DNA of 50,779 bases from an uncultured Acetatifactor sp. (GTDB lineage: Bacteria > Bacillota > Clostridia > Lachnospirales > Lachnospiraceae): assembly GCA_947627115.1 (NCBI GenBank), contig CANQUQ010000017.1, positions 1 to 50,779 on the forward strand, in the 5' to 3' direction. This document shows positions 35,322-44,494 of the stretch, piece by piece. Positions within the stretch are counted from its first letter, which is position 1, and each line of letters begins with the position of its first letter. A program made the position numbers and the translations under genes. Below the pieces are notes generated by a model. That model had not been told where the DNA came from, searched no databases, and saw nothing but the letters and a program-made list of their open reading frames with translations.

Positions 35322-36530
35322 ATGGATAAGATTAAAATGACGACCCCGCTGGTGGAGATGGACGGAGATGAAATGACAAGGATTCTCTGGCAGATGATCA
35401 AGGATGAACTTCTGCTCCCGTACATAGATCTGAAGACGGAATATTATGACCTGGGACTTGAGAACCGCAATGCCACCGACGATCAGGTGACGGTGGATTC
35501 CGCAAACGCCACCCTGAAATACGGGGTCGCGGTGAAATGTGCGACCATCACGCCGAACGGCGCGAGAATGAAGGAGTACGATCTCAAGGAGATGTGGAAG
35601 AGTCCGAACGGGACCATCCGCGCCATTCTGGACGGCACCGTGTTCCGGGCCCCCATTTTGGTGAAGGGCATCGTTCCCTATGTAAAGAACTGGACAAAGC
35701 CGATTACCATCGCCCGTCACGCATACGGCGACGTGTATAAGAACACGGAGATCAAGGTGCCGGGAGCCGGCAAGGCGGAGCTGGTGTTCACTGCCGCCGA
35801 CGGCACACAGGTGCGGGAGACCATCCACAATTTCGACGGCGCCGGCATTATCCAGGGAATCCACAACACGGAGAGGTCGATCTCCAGCTTTGCAAGGGCA
35901 TGCTTTGCCTATGCGGTGGACACGAAGCAGGATCTTTGGTTCTCCACAAAGGATACGATCTCAAAAAAATATGACCATACCTTTAAGGATATTTTTGAGG
36001 AAATCTATGAGAATGAATACAAGGATAAGTTCCGGCAGCTGGGCATCGAGTATTTCTATACTCTGATCGACGATGCAGTGGCAAGGGTGATCCGTTCCGA
36101 GGGAGGCTTTATCTGGGCCTGCAAGAATTATGACGGCGATGTGATGAGCGATATGGTAGCCACGGCTTACGGAGATCTGTCCATGATGACTTCCGTTCTG
36201 GTATCCCCCAGCGGCGTCTATGAGTATGAGGCGGCCCACGGTACTGTGCAGCGTCACTACTATAAGCACCTGAAAGGGGAGGAGACTTCCACCAACTCCA
36301 TTGCGACCATCTTCGCATGGACCGGCGCGCTGAAGAAGAGAGGAGAACTGGACGGCAACGCAGAGCTTTCCGCATTTGCGGAGAAGCTGGAACGTGCCTG
36401 CATCAAGACGGTGGAGGACGGGAAGATGACGAAGAGCCTGTCGCTGATCTCAACCTGTGAGGCTCCGGTGATCCTGAACAGTCTTGACTTTATCAGGGCG
36501 ATCCGTGAGACTCTGGAGACTTTGCTGTGA
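35322..36530 (+). CDS. icd: Isocitrate dehydrogenase (NADP), eukaryote-like dimeric type
   Basis: A 402-aa enzyme oxidising isocitrate to 2-oxoglutarate and CO2. It is the type II form resembling mitochondrial and cytosolic eukaryotic IDH, not the E. coli form: [58 protein letters not shown], and [17 protein letters not shown] near the cofactor site. The metal-binding Asp residues lie in [10 protein letters not shown] and [11 protein letters not shown]. It begins 111 bp after the GntR gene with AAAGAGGAGAT upstream. The intervening region has no obvious promoter but has an 8-bp match (GCTCGTAT, 35235-35242) to an arm of the operator at 33044. With the synthase upstream it forms the oxidative branch toward glutamate; no aconitase gene is visible here. 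Confidence 0.95.
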   Translation: MDKIKMTTPLVEMDGDEMTRILWQMIKDELLLPYIDLKTEYYDLGLENRNATDDQVTVDSANATLKYGVAVKCATITPNGARMKEYDLKEMWKSPNGTIRAILDGTVFRAPILVKGIVPYVKNWTKPITIARHAYGDVYKNTEIKVPGAGKAELVFTAADGTQVRETIHNFDGAGIIQGIHNTERSISSFARACFAYAVDTKQDLWFSTKDTISKKYDHTFKDIFEEIYENEYKDKFRQLGIEYFYTLIDDAVARVIRSEGGFIWACKNYDGDVMSDMVATAYGDLSMMTSVLVSPSGVYEYEAAHGTVQRHYYKHLKGEETSTNSIATIFAWTGALKKRGELDGNAELSAFAEKLERACIKTVEDGKMTKSLSLISTCEAPVILNSLDFIRAIRETLETLL

Positions 36531-36542
36531 TCCTGGGAAGAA

Positions 36543-38471
36543 CTATTGCGCCAGCTTTTCCCATTCCTCGTACAGTATATCCAGCTGAGACTGGACATTG
36601 ACCTGCTGTTCTGTCAGCTCCTGCAGCCGGGAGAACTGTGTGCCTATGGCGGGATCCGACATCTCCTGATGGATCCGGTTCAATTCCGATTCAAGTGTGG
36701 CAATTTTTTGTTCGCATTTCTTCAGGTCGTTGTCCTTTTTGCGGATCTGCGCCTGGGCTTCCTTTTGGTTCTTCCAGTCCAGCTTATTGGCGGATGATAC
36801 ATTTCCTGCGCCGTTTCCTGCGCCGGAAGAGGCGGGCCCTTCGGCAATGTTCAAGGCGGCCATCTGAGTATCGCGCTTCTCAAGATAATAATCATAATTT
36901 CCGATGTAGTTGATCAGTCTGTGGGCAGTGAGATCCAAGATCCGATCCGCCGTGCGGTTGATGAAATATCTGTCGTGGGAGACGTAGAGCACTGTGCCCT
37001 CATAGTGGTTCAGGGCATGCTCCAGGATCTCCTTGGATGTCAGATCCAGATGATTTGTAGGTTCATCCAGGATCAGAAAGTTGGCGCTGCTCAGCATCAG
37101 CTTCGCAAGGGATACCCTTCCGCATTCTCCCCCGCTCAAGTCGCAGATGCGCTTGAACACATCGTCGCCGGTAAAGAGGAAGGCAGCCAGCACGTTTCGG
37201 ATCTCTGTGTTGGTCAGCGTGGGATAATCGTCGGATATTTCCTCGAATATGGTCTTTTCGCCGTGCAGCACATGATGTTCCTGGTCGTAGTATCCGATCT
37301 CCACGTTGGCCCCAAGATGAAATTGGCCATGATCCGGCGGAAGCAGCTGATTCAGGATCTTCAGGAGCGTAGTCTTGCCGGTGCCGTTATCTCCGATGAT
37401 CGCAACGTGCTCGCCTCGCTTCAGCTCAAAGCTGACATTTTCGAACAGCAGCTTAGAGTCAAAGGATTTCCCCAAATTTTCCGCAGTCAGAACGTCGTTT
37501 CCGCTCTGGCGTCTGGGCGTCAGAGTCAGGCGCATGTCTGAACGGACCTCGGAGGGTCTGTCCAGCACGTCCATTTTCTCAAGCATCTTCTCACGGCTCT
37601 CCGCGCGCTTGATCGATTTTTCACGGTTGAAGGAGCGCAGCTTTTCGATGACCTCCTCCTGGTGCCTGATCTCGCGCTGCTGATTCAGATAGGCGTTCAT
37701 GGCAGTGATCCTGAGCTGCTCCTTTTTTACGGCGTAGTCGGAATAGCAGCCCATGAAGGTGGTGGCTCTTGCCTGATCGATCTCGATCACCTTGGTGGCA
37801 ATGCGGTCAAGAAAGTAACGGTCGTGGGATACTATGAGCACGGCTCCGCTGTAGTTTAGAAGATACGTCTCCAGCCAGGCGATGGAGTTCATGTCCAAAT
37901 GGTTGGTGGGCTCGTCCAAAATGATCAGCTCCGGCTTCTGCAGCAGCAGCTTGCCGAGCGCTATCCTGGTCTTCTGGCCGCCTGAGAGCGTGGAAACGGA
38001 TTTGTCAAAGTCCTCCTCCGAAAAGCCCAGTCCCTTTAATACGCCTGTCAGTTCGCTCTTATATGCATAGCCGTCCTCCATCTCAAAGGCGTGGGTCAGA
38101 TTGGAGTACTGGCGCATCAGGTCCTCCAGCTCAGCGCCTTCCCTCGTCTGCATTTCCAGCTCACATTCTCGGATACGCCGTTCCAGATCAATGAGCCCCT
38201 GCTTGACGGAAAGCAATTCCCCGTAGACGGTATTGGCGGTATCTACCGCCTTGTTCTGTGCAAGATATCCTATCCTCTTATCCTTCGAGAGCGTCACTGT
38301 GCCGTCATCCGGCGGCATTTCTCCCACAATGATGCGGAGCAGGGTCGTCTTTCCGGCGCCGTTGATCCCCACAATGGCAGCCTTCTCATGATCCTCGATA
38401 TGAAAGCTGATATTATCAAGCACTTTATTCTCCTGAAATGACTTTGATATGTTCCTGCAGGTAAGTATCAT
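36543..38471 (-). CDS. ABC-F family ATPase (YdiF-like)
   Basis: A 642-aa soluble protein with two ABC ATPase modules and no membrane part. First module: Walker A GINGAGKTTLL, signature LSGGQKTRIAL, Walker B LIILDEPTNHLDM. Second: GDNGTGKTTLL, LSGGECGRVSLAK, FLILDEPTNHLD. Between them lies the helical linker (P-site tRNA interaction motif region, HQEEVIEKLRSFNREKS). The C-terminus is a coiled coil (KKDNDLKKCEQKIATLESEL). ABC-F proteins bind the ribosomal E site and relieve stalling or confer antibiotic protection; this one most resembles the housekeeping YdiF group, so resistance should not be assumed. I use the ATG at 38471 (MILTCRN), since the 19 codons before it are atypical. Confidence 0.92.
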   Translation of the reverse strand: MILTCRNISKSFQENKVLDNISFHIEDHEKAAIVGINGAGKTTLLRIIVGEMPPDDGTVTLSKDKRIGYLAQNKAVDTANTVYGELLSVKQGLIDLERRIRECELEMQTREGAELEDLMRQYSNLTHAFEMEDGYAYKSELTGVLKGLGFSEEDFDKSVSTLSGGQKTRIALGKLLLQKPELIILDEPTNHLDMNSIAWLETYLLNYSGAVLIVSHDRYFLDRIATKVIEIDQARATTFMGCYSDYAVKKEQLRITAMNAYLNQQREIRHQEEVIEKLRSFNREKSIKRAESREKMLEKMDVLDRPSEVRSDMRLTLTPRRQSGNDVLTAENLGKSFDSKLLFENVSFELKRGEHVAIIGDNGTGKTTLLKILNQLLPPDHGQFHLGANVEIGYYDQEHHVLHGEKTIFEEISDDYPTLTNTEIRNVLAAFLFTGDDVFKRICDLSGGECGRVSLAKLMLSSANFLILDEPTNHLDLTSKEILEHALNHYEGTVLYVSHDRYFINRTADRILDLTAHRLINYIGNYDYYLEKRDTQMAALNIAEGPASSGAGNGAGNVSSANKLDWKNQKEAQAQIRKKDNDLKKCEQKIATLESELNRIHQEMSDPAIGTQFSRLQELTEQQVNVQSQLDILYEEWEKLAQ

Positions 38472-38613
38472 GACAGTGCAGCCTTTCTGAGCGTATTGCG
38501 GGCGGGAACGATTTCCCGGCCGCGGCAAAATTTATCCTACAGTAGATTTTATACAATTTCCCCTCGGTCAGCAAGCCAAAACAGAAATATTTTTGGCGGC
38601 TCCCGGTGATTCA

Positions 38614-38642
38614 TTGACATATTTTTAACATTTTGCTAAACT
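38614..38642 (+). promoter_or_regulatory. rex promoter with candidate Rex operator
   Basis: TTGACA (38614-38619) and TAAACT (38637-38642) have a 17-bp spacer. Positions 38614-38631 read TTGACATATTTTTAACAT, matching the Rex consensus TTGTTAANNNNTTAACAA at 10 of 14 defined positions, with a nearly intact right half. Autorepression by Rex at high NADH is therefore plausible. Confidence 0.6.
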
Positions 38643-38685
38643 AAAGTACAGGGAAGCGGATACGATGATTCTGGGAGGGATATCT

Positions 38686-39333
38686 TTGGAGGAGAGAGAA
38701 ATTTCACAAGCTGTTATCGGACGGCTGCCCAGATACTTCCGTTATCTGGGCGAACTGAGAGATGAAGGTGTCGAGAGAGTTTCTTCTCAGGAGCTGAGTG
38801 AACTGATGAAGGTAACGGCTTCTCAGATCCGTCAGGATTTCAACAATTTCGGCGGCTTCGGACAACAGGGCTACGGCTATAATGTGGAATATCTTTATAA
38901 TGAGATCGGCAGAATACTCGGAATCGACAGACAGCATAAATTTATTATTATCGGTGCGGGGAACCTTGGGAGAGCGCTGGGAAATTACATGAATTTTGAA
39001 CGGCGCGGTTTTATTTTCTGCGGCATGTTCGATCAGGATCCGGAACTGATCGGCAGAGATGTCCGGGGAGTACATGTCAGGCCCATGGAGGAGCTGGAAA
39101 GCTTTATTGAAAAGAACAATATCGATATCGCCGTACTGACGATACCCAAGGCCGGAGCGGTGAGCGTTGCAAAGAGACTGGCCAAGACGCATATTCGCGC
39201 CATCTGGAATTTTGCCCATGTGGACCTGAACGTGCCTGAGTGGATCCAGGTGGAAAATGTGCATCTTTCGGACAGCCTGATGAAGTTATCCTATAACATC
39301 AAGCGCTATGCAGAGGAGCAGGAGCGGTCCTGA
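38686..39333 (+). CDS. rex: Redox-sensing transcriptional repressor Rex
   Basis: A winged-helix plus Rossmann-fold repressor of about 215 aa that senses the NADH/NAD ratio and controls fermentation genes in Gram-positive bacteria. Visible are the DNA-binding part (AVIGRLPRYFRYLGEL, VTASQIRQDFNNFGGFGQQGYGYNV), the NAD motif GAGNLGRALGNY and the domain-swapped C-terminal helix (VENVHLSDSLMKLSYNIKRY). I prefer the TTG at 38686, which has GGGAGG seven bases upstream and begins at the usual Rex N-terminus; the ATG at 38665 would add seven residues and also has a passable ribosome-binding site. It starts a run of plus-strand genes including nnr, which repairs damaged NAD(P)H. Confidence 0.95.
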   Translation: MEEREISQAVIGRLPRYFRYLGELRDEGVERVSSQELSELMKVTASQIRQDFNNFGGFGQQGYGYNVEYLYNEIGRILGIDRQHKFIIIGAGNLGRALGNYMNFERRGFIFCGMFDQDPELIGRDVRGVHVRPMEELESFIEKNNIDIAVLTIPKAGAVSVAKRLAKTHIRAIWNFAHVDLNVPEWIQVENVHLSDSLMKLSYNIKRYAEEQERS

Positions 39334-39345
39334 CGGGAGGTGTCT

Positions 39346-40068
39346 ATGAAGCATAAGTCGGGAAAGATCAGGCAGGAGGCGTTTCAGACAGCACTTCAGG
39401 GTAAAAGGCTTCCCATACTGACGCTGGACAACAAGTGGTATAAGCTGCTGGATGATGAGACAAGGGCATCGGTCAAGGGGATCGAGGAACAGGTGAATTT
39501 TCTTCTGAAACGCCAGGGGAAGCTGAATACAGAGCTTGGTGAGATCAAAAAGCTGAAGAAAAAACTCATGAGCGAGATCATGCCCATGGTGGACGAGGTG
39601 GCACAGACCGGCGACAGGTCCATCGAGAAGAAGATAGACCAAAACAGAAAACTGGTGGAGGAGTGCAACGAGAAAATAGACAGCTATAAGGACGAGCTGC
39701 TGGAGCTGCCCCGCCAGATCGACCGGCTGAATTTCCAGCTGATGATGCTGACCATGGATCGTTGCTATGATACCATGCACGATAATACGGAAGAGATACA
39801 GCAGATAGAGGCATGGGTGAAGGAGATACGCATCAACCTGAAAAAGCGGCTGATCAGAAAGCAGGAGATGGAACAGCAGAACCACCTGATATATTCCTAT
39901 ATGCACGATGTGTTCGGTGCAGATGTGGTGGATCTTTTTGATATGCAGTACGATCCGGAGAACAAGCATCCTGTCGTACCGGACAGGAAAAAGCCGGAAA
40001 AGCCTCCCCGAATATCCGGAAGGGACAAAAGGGACGACGGGGAGATGAAGGAGGGACAGAAGGACTGA
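39346..40068 (+). CDS. Hypothetical coiled-coil protein
   Basis: A 240-aa soluble protein that I do not recognise. Residues about 45-190 are predicted coiled coil, with heptad-like Leu/Ile spacing (FLLKRQGKLNTELGEIKKLK, ELLELPRQIDRLNFQLMMLT). A short conserved-looking N-terminus (KIRQEAFQTALQGKRLPIL) and a Lys/Arg/Asp-rich disordered tail flank it. There is no signal peptide, membrane helix or Cys. The ATG at 39346 has GGGAGG five bases upstream and lies 12 bp after rex, so the two are very likely co-transcribed. It might act as a structural or scaffolding factor, but nothing in the sequence fixes a role. Confidence 0.8.
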   Translation: MKHKSGKIRQEAFQTALQGKRLPILTLDNKWYKLLDDETRASVKGIEEQVNFLLKRQGKLNTELGEIKKLKKKLMSEIMPMVDEVAQTGDRSIEKKIDQNRKLVEECNEKIDSYKDELLELPRQIDRLNFQLMMLTMDRCYDTMHDNTEEIQQIEAWVKEIRINLKKRLIRKQEMEQQNHLIYSYMHDVFGADVVDLFDMQYDPENKHPVVPDRKKPEKPPRISGRDKRDDGEMKEGQKD

Positions 40069-40156
40069 CGCGGGACCTGCTGCGTGCAGTCCTTTTCCTG
40101 TGAGAGCCGTTGGAGGTTCGGAGGAAATTCATCAAATCGATTCGGAGGGAGCAACT

Positions 40157-41662
40157 GTGAAATATCTGGTGACAGCGGAAGAAATGAGGCGGTACGACAG
40201 AAATACCGTGGAAAAGATAGGTATTCCGGCGGCGGTATTGATGGAGCGGGCCGCACTGGCGGCTCTTCGGGCAGTACAGGATCACTCCTGCGGGCGGGAT
40301 ACGGGCTCGCGCACCGCACTGATCCTGGCGGGCACGGGCAATAACGGCGGGGACGGTCTGGCCCTGGCAAGGCTTTTGTGCGAAGACGGCTGGCAGGTGG
40401 AGGTTTGGATCGCAGGGAATACCGGGAAGGCTTCGGAGCAGTGGACCCGGCAGCGGAGGATCCTGGAAAGTTATCCTGTGGATATTGGCACAAAACCCGC
40501 ACGGCGGGAATATACTGTTCTGATAGATGCTTTGTTCGGCGTGGGATTGTCAAGGGAAATCACCGGTGAATATCTGGAGGCCGTGGAGCGGTTCGGAACG
40601 CTTTCGGGATATCGGATCGCGCTGGATATTCCCAGCGGCGTGGAGCCTGACAGCGGGAGTATTCTGGGGGCCGCTGTCCGGGCCGACGAGACGGTGACGT
40701 TCGGTTTTTGCAAGCGCGGGATGGTGCTGTATCCCGGCTGTGAGTATGCGGGAAAGATTACCGTGGCTGATATCGGCATATCGGAGCGCTGCTTTTTCGG
40801 ATCGCGCCCCGGAATGTTCGTCTGTGAGAGGCCGCCGGAAGAGCTGCTGCCCAGGAGAAGGCATGACGGAAACAAGAGCACCTTTGGAAAAGTGCTGCTG
40901 GTCGCCGGAAGCCGCAATATGGCGGGGGCGGCCATCCTTGCCGCAAGAGCCGCCTATCGCATCGGAGCCGGCATGGTCAAGGTGATTTCCCCTGAGGAGA
41001 ATCGTGTGATCCTTCAGGAGACGGTACCGGAGGCGCTTCTTGGGCTGCCCGAAGAGCTTGAGGAGAGCATGAAGTGGGCGGATGTGGCTGCGATCGGACC
41101 GGGAATCGGAAAGGGCGGGGATGCCCTCTTATGTCTTGAAAAGGTGATAGCGGAAGGTGAAAGACCGCTGCTCATTGACGCGGACGGTCTGAATCTTCTG
41201 GCGGAGCATCCCGAATACACGGCGCGGCTGGCGGAGCAGGGAGCGGCGGGAAGGGCATTGGTCCTCACCCCTCACATGGGGGAGCTGGCCCGCCTGACCG
41301 GAGAGACGGTCGCTCGGCTGAAGGAAGACCCGGTCCGCTTCGGCTGCGGACTGGCGGCCAGACTTCATGCGGTAGTCGCGGCAAAGGATGCCAGGACCTA
41401 TGTATGTGCCGAGTCGCTCCCGGTGGGAGTGAATGTGAGCGGAAACTGCGGTATGGCCACCGCTGGCAGCGGGGACGTGCTGGCAGGTGTGATCGTCGGC
41501 CTCATGGCGCAGGGAGCAGCAGCGTTTGATGCCGCGGTGGCCGGTGTGCGGCTCCACGGTATGGCGGGAGATGCTGCGAGCGCCCGGCTGGGCCAGCATG
41601 CCTGTATGGCCGGGGACATCGCGGAAGAGGTGGGACGGCTCTGGAATCCTGTACAAGAGTAA
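40157..41662 (+). CDS. nnr: Bifunctional NAD(P)H-hydrate epimerase/ADP-dependent NAD(P)HX dehydratase
   Basis: A 501-aa fusion of the two nicotinamide repair enzymes. The N-terminal YjeF_N epimerase (about 1-210) has LVTAEEMRRYDRNTVEKIG, GTGNNGGDGLALARLL and LIDALFGVGLSREI, and interconverts R- and S-NADHX. The C-terminal carbohydrate-kinase-like dehydratase (about 230-500) has NKSTFGKVLLVAGSRNMAGA, AIGPGIGKG, LIDADGLNLLAEH, LTPHMGELARLTG and GNCGMATAGSGDVLAGVI, and restores NAD(P)H using ADP or ATP. The GTG at 40157 has GGAGGGA six bases upstream and starts at the usual family N-terminus. It sits 88 bp downstream of the coiled-coil gene in the rex run, which fits a redox-cofactor theme. Confidence 0.96.
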   Translation: MKYLVTAEEMRRYDRNTVEKIGIPAAVLMERAALAALRAVQDHSCGRDTGSRTALILAGTGNNGGDGLALARLLCEDGWQVEVWIAGNTGKASEQWTRQRRILESYPVDIGTKPARREYTVLIDALFGVGLSREITGEYLEAVERFGTLSGYRIALDIPSGVEPDSGSILGAAVRADETVTFGFCKRGMVLYPGCEYAGKITVADIGISERCFFGSRPGMFVCERPPEELLPRRRHDGNKSTFGKVLLVAGSRNMAGAAILAARAAYRIGAGMVKVISPEENRVILQETVPEALLGLPEELEESMKWADVAAIGPGIGKGGDALLCLEKVIAEGERPLLIDADGLNLLAEHPEYTARLAEQGAAGRALVLTPHMGELARLTGETVARLKEDPVRFGCGLAARLHAVVAAKDARTYVCAESLPVGVNVSGNCGMATAGSGDVLAGVIVGLMAQGAAAFDAAVAGVRLHGMAGDAASARLGQHACMAGDIAEEVGRLWNPVQE

Positions 41663-41733
41663 GACTTTGTGTTTAAAACGTTGACGGCCGGCAATACTAT
41701 TCCTCAGATACTTTGACATGACTTGGAGGGAAA

Positions 41734-42075
41734 ATGAGACGAGGAGATGTATATTATGCGGATCTGCGGCCGGTCATCGGCTCGGAACAGGGAGGTATCA
41801 GACCTGTGCTGATCGTTCAGAACGACGTGGGGAACAGGCACAGTCCCACGGTGATCTGTGCGGCGATCACATCAAAGATGAATAAGGCAAAGCTTCCCAC
41901 GCACATTGAACTCAATGCGGCGCTTTACGACATGGATAAGGATTCGGTGGTGCTGTTGGAACAGCTGCGCACCATCGACAAGAAGCGGCTCAAGGATAAG
42001 GTGTGCCACCTGGACGGAGACATTATGCGTAAGGTGAATCGGGCACTGATGATCAGCCTGGAGTTGGATACATAA
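41734..42075 (+). CDS. MazF/PemK-type endoribonuclease (EndoA) without adjacent antitoxin
   Basis: A 113-aa MazF-fold mRNA interferase of the Gram-positive EndoA/NdoA type: [49 protein letters not shown] and [13 protein letters not shown]. It would cleave single-stranded RNA at a short recognition sequence. In Bacillus the antitoxin gene lies directly upstream; here the 71 bp between nnr and this gene are too short for one, and the downstream gene is an unrelated membrane protein. Orphan EndoA genes are known in Clostridia. TTGGAGGGAAA precedes the ATG. Control may be through a remote antitoxin or transcription. Confidence 0.92.
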   Translation: MRRGDVYYADLRPVIGSEQGGIRPVLIVQNDVGNRHSPTVICAAITSKMNKAKLPTHIELNAALYDMDKDSVVLLEQLRTIDKKRLKDKVCHLDGDIMRKVNRALMISLELDT

Positions 42076-42174
42076 GAGTTGGCTGCCCTTGACGAAAGGA
42101 ATGCTTAATGATATATTTGATGTGATATCTTGCGTCCGGCAGATATAACGAACTTTGGAGGAAAAATATTTTAT

Positions 42175-43602
42175 ATGGACGACAGTGGGCCTACTGCCAG
42201 TATAATTCTTTTTATCGTGCTGCTTTTGGTCGATGTGTTCTTCTACGGCTTCGGAGCGGCATTGGACAATCTCAATGAGAAGGACATCGAGAGAACATCC
42301 CGTGAGGATAAGAGCAAAAGATCTGCCCGCCTGAAAAAAATGCTGGGCGATCCTGCAGATTTTGTGAATACGTCCCTGATGATCACTATGCTGGTCAATG
42401 TGATCATCGGCGCCGTACACCTGGATTTCCTGAGACGGCTCCTTCAGCGCGGGATCTCCGGCGGACTGCGGTTCCTTACGGAACAGTATTTCGGCGCGGG
42501 GAAGATTCCGGTGGAAGTGATATGGATGGCGGCTGTGCTGCTGGCCACGGTGCTGCTTTTGTACATAACGCTGACCCTGGGAGTGCTGCTCCCCAGAAAG
42601 ATCGCGTCGCGGGTATCGGAGAAATGGGCATACACATGCGTCACGCCGGTGTATTTCGTCATGAAGATATTTCAGCCCTTTACCGCTCTTGCCTCCGTCA
42701 CGACAAAATGCATCCTCAGGCTCTTCGGGGTGAAGGTCAGCGGCAGTGAGACCGATGTGACAGAGGAAGAGATCATCAGTATGATAAACGAGGGCCATGA
42801 GCAGGGCGTGATCCAGTCCAGCGAGGCTGAAATGATCTCCAATATATTTGAGTTCGGCGACAAGGAAGCCCAGAACATTATGACTCATCGGAACAGTATT
42901 GTGGCTTTCGACGGAGATACCCTGTTGTCGGACGCAGTCAGCCTTATGCTGGAGGGAAAGAACAGCCGGTATCCGGTATACGAGGAGAATCTGGACCATA
43001 TTATTGGAATCCTGCATCTGAAGGACGCGATGAGATGGTATGCGGATGACAGCAAACGGAATTATCCCCTGCGGGAGCTGGACGGGCTTTTGAGGGAGCC
43101 CACCTTTGTCCCCAGGACAAAAAATATAGACGAGCTGTTCCGTGAGATGCAGGCGGATAAGCTGCAGATGGTCATTGTGGTCGACGAATATGGACAGACG
43201 GACGGACTGGTGGCCATGGAGGATATCCTGGAGGAGATCGTCGGAAATATTCTGGATGAATATGACGAAGACAGGGAGACCTTCATTGAGGAGAAGGGAA
43301 AAGACGAGTATGTTATCGAGGGTAAGACACCGCTGGAGGAGCTGGAGGAGAGGCTGGGAATCTCCTTTGCCGATGAGGAGTTCGAGACACTGAACGGATT
43401 CCTGATTTCCAGACTGGACAGGATCCCTGAGCCGGACGAACAGTTCGACGTGGATTACTGCGGTTATAATTTTAAGATCCTGTCGGTGGAGAACAAAATG
43501 ATACAGAGCGTTCTGGTGACGAGGCTTGCGGAGGAGACCCCGCCCGACGAGGACGATCCGGAGGAAAAAGAATCAGAGATTGAACATTCCGGCGGGAAAT
43601 GA
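42175..43602 (+). CDS. CNNM/CorC-HlyC family membrane protein (hemolysin-like)
   Basis: A 475-aa protein with an N-terminal CNNM/DUF21 membrane domain (helices SIILFIVLLLVDVFFYGFG, SLMITMLVNVIIGAVHL, VIWMAAVLLATVLLLYITL, plus a fourth), a CBS pair (about 205-335; NIMTHRNSIVAFDGDTLL, VVDEYGQTDGLVAMEDILE) and a C-terminal CorC_HlyC domain (about 365-455; YVIEGKTPLEELEERLG, ETLNGFLISRLDRIP). Relatives are Mg2+ or Co2+ exporters; the hemolysin label is historical. The acidic tail is short. The ATG at 42175 has GGAGG 13 bases upstream, which is long; an in-frame TTG at 42130 is not better supported. Confidence 0.9.
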   Translation: MDDSGPTASIILFIVLLLVDVFFYGFGAALDNLNEKDIERTSREDKSKRSARLKKMLGDPADFVNTSLMITMLVNVIIGAVHLDFLRRLLQRGISGGLRFLTEQYFGAGKIPVEVIWMAAVLLATVLLLYITLTLGVLLPRKIASRVSEKWAYTCVTPVYFVMKIFQPFTALASVTTKCILRLFGVKVSGSETDVTEEEIISMINEGHEQGVIQSSEAEMISNIFEFGDKEAQNIMTHRNSIVAFDGDTLLSDAVSLMLEGKNSRYPVYEENLDHIIGILHLKDAMRWYADDSKRNYPLRELDGLLREPTFVPRTKNIDELFREMQADKLQMVIVVDEYGQTDGLVAMEDILEEIVGNILDEYDEDRETFIEEKGKDEYVIEGKTPLEELEERLGISFADEEFETLNGFLISRLDRIPEPDEQFDVDYCGYNFKILSVENKMIQSVLVTRLAEETPPDEDDPEEKESEIEHSGGK

Positions 43603-43655
43603 TATGATGTTGTACGGTCTCTGAAAAAAGAATATTTTATACACGGGAGGACATT

Positions 43656-44384
43656 ATGTCAGGACATTCAAAATTTGCAAATATCAAACATAAAAAGGAA
43701 AAGAACGACGCCGCAAAGGGCAAGATCTTTACTATTATCGGCCGTGAGATCGCCGTGGCCGTCAAGGAGGGCGGCCCGGATCCGAACAATAATTTCAAGC
43801 TTGCCACCGTCATTGCAAAGGCAAAGGCAAACAACATGCCCAACGATACCATTGAGCGCGGCATCAAGAAAGCGGCGGGCGACGTGGGAAATGTAAATTA
43901 CGAATATGTGACCTACGAGGGGTACGGCCCCAACGGAATTGCTATCATCGTGGATGCGATCACCGACAATAAGAACCGCACGGCAGCAAATATCCGAAGC
44001 GCCTTTACAAAGGGGCAGGGAAATGTGGGAACTCCCGGCTGCGTATCGTTCATGTTCGACAAAAAAGGTCAGATCATAATCGACAGAGCCGAGTGCAGTC
44101 TTGATGCCGACGATCTGATGATGACGGCGCTGGATGCCGGTGCGGAAGACTTCAGCGAGGAGGAGGACAGCTACGAGGTGCTGACCGATCCCGACAACTT
44201 TGAGGAGGTGCGCAAGGCGCTTGAGGCCGGTGGGATCCCTATGGTGAGCGCGGAAGTGACCATGATCCCTCAGAATTATATAGAGCTCACAGACGAGACC
44301 GCCGTCAAAAATCTTCAGAAGACTCTGGATATGTTGGATGACGACGATGACGTGCAGGCTGTTTATCACAACTGGGAGGGATAA
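43656..44384 (+). CDS. YebC/PmpR family DNA-binding or translation-associated regulator
   Basis: A 242-aa full-length YebC protein, beginning [25 protein letters not shown], with [36 protein letters not shown] and a C-terminal acidic [16 protein letters not shown]. The family was long called a transcriptional regulator; recent work points to a role in relieving ribosome stalling at proline-rich stretches. The three-domain layout is complete. The strong ribosome-binding site GGGAGGAC precedes the ATG. It lies 53 bp after the CNNM gene and upstream of the 18-bp triplicate repeat. Confidence 0.96.
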   Translation: MSGHSKFANIKHKKEKNDAAKGKIFTIIGREIAVAVKEGGPDPNNNFKLATVIAKAKANNMPNDTIERGIKKAAGDVGNVNYEYVTYEGYGPNGIAIIVDAITDNKNRTAANIRSAFTKGQGNVGTPGCVSFMFDKKGQIIIDRAECSLDADDLMMTALDAGAEDFSEEEDSYEVLTDPDNFEEVRKALEAGGIPMVSAEVTMIPQNYIELTDETAVKNLQKTLDMLDDDDDVQAVYHNWEG

Positions 44385-44422
44385 AGCATCGCGCAAGGGG
44401 AGGCTTTGCCGAGGGAAAACAA

Positions 44423-44476
44423 GGCGGAAAACAGTGCCTTGGCGGAAAACAGTGCCTTGGCGGAAAACAGTGCCTT
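44423..44476 (+). repeat. Three perfect 18-bp tandem repeats upstream of the glycosyltransferase gene
   Basis: GGCGGAAAACAGTGCCTT occurs three times head to tail with no mismatch (44423-44440, 44441-44458, 44459-44476), preceded by a degraded half copy (GAGGGAAAACAA). The array lies between yebC and the glycosyltransferase start, 18 bp before that ATG, and encodes no protein that I can support. Confidence 0.95.
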
Positions 44477-44494
44477 ATGTGAAAGGTTGGTCTT

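Noticed and set aside
36543..38471. Antibiotic-resistance ABC-F protein
   Set aside because: The general domain layout fits housekeeping YdiF-like proteins; nothing visible points to a resistance subfamily.
44423..44476. CRISPR-like array of 18-bp repeats
   Set aside because: The repeats are directly adjacent without spacers and no cas gene is present.
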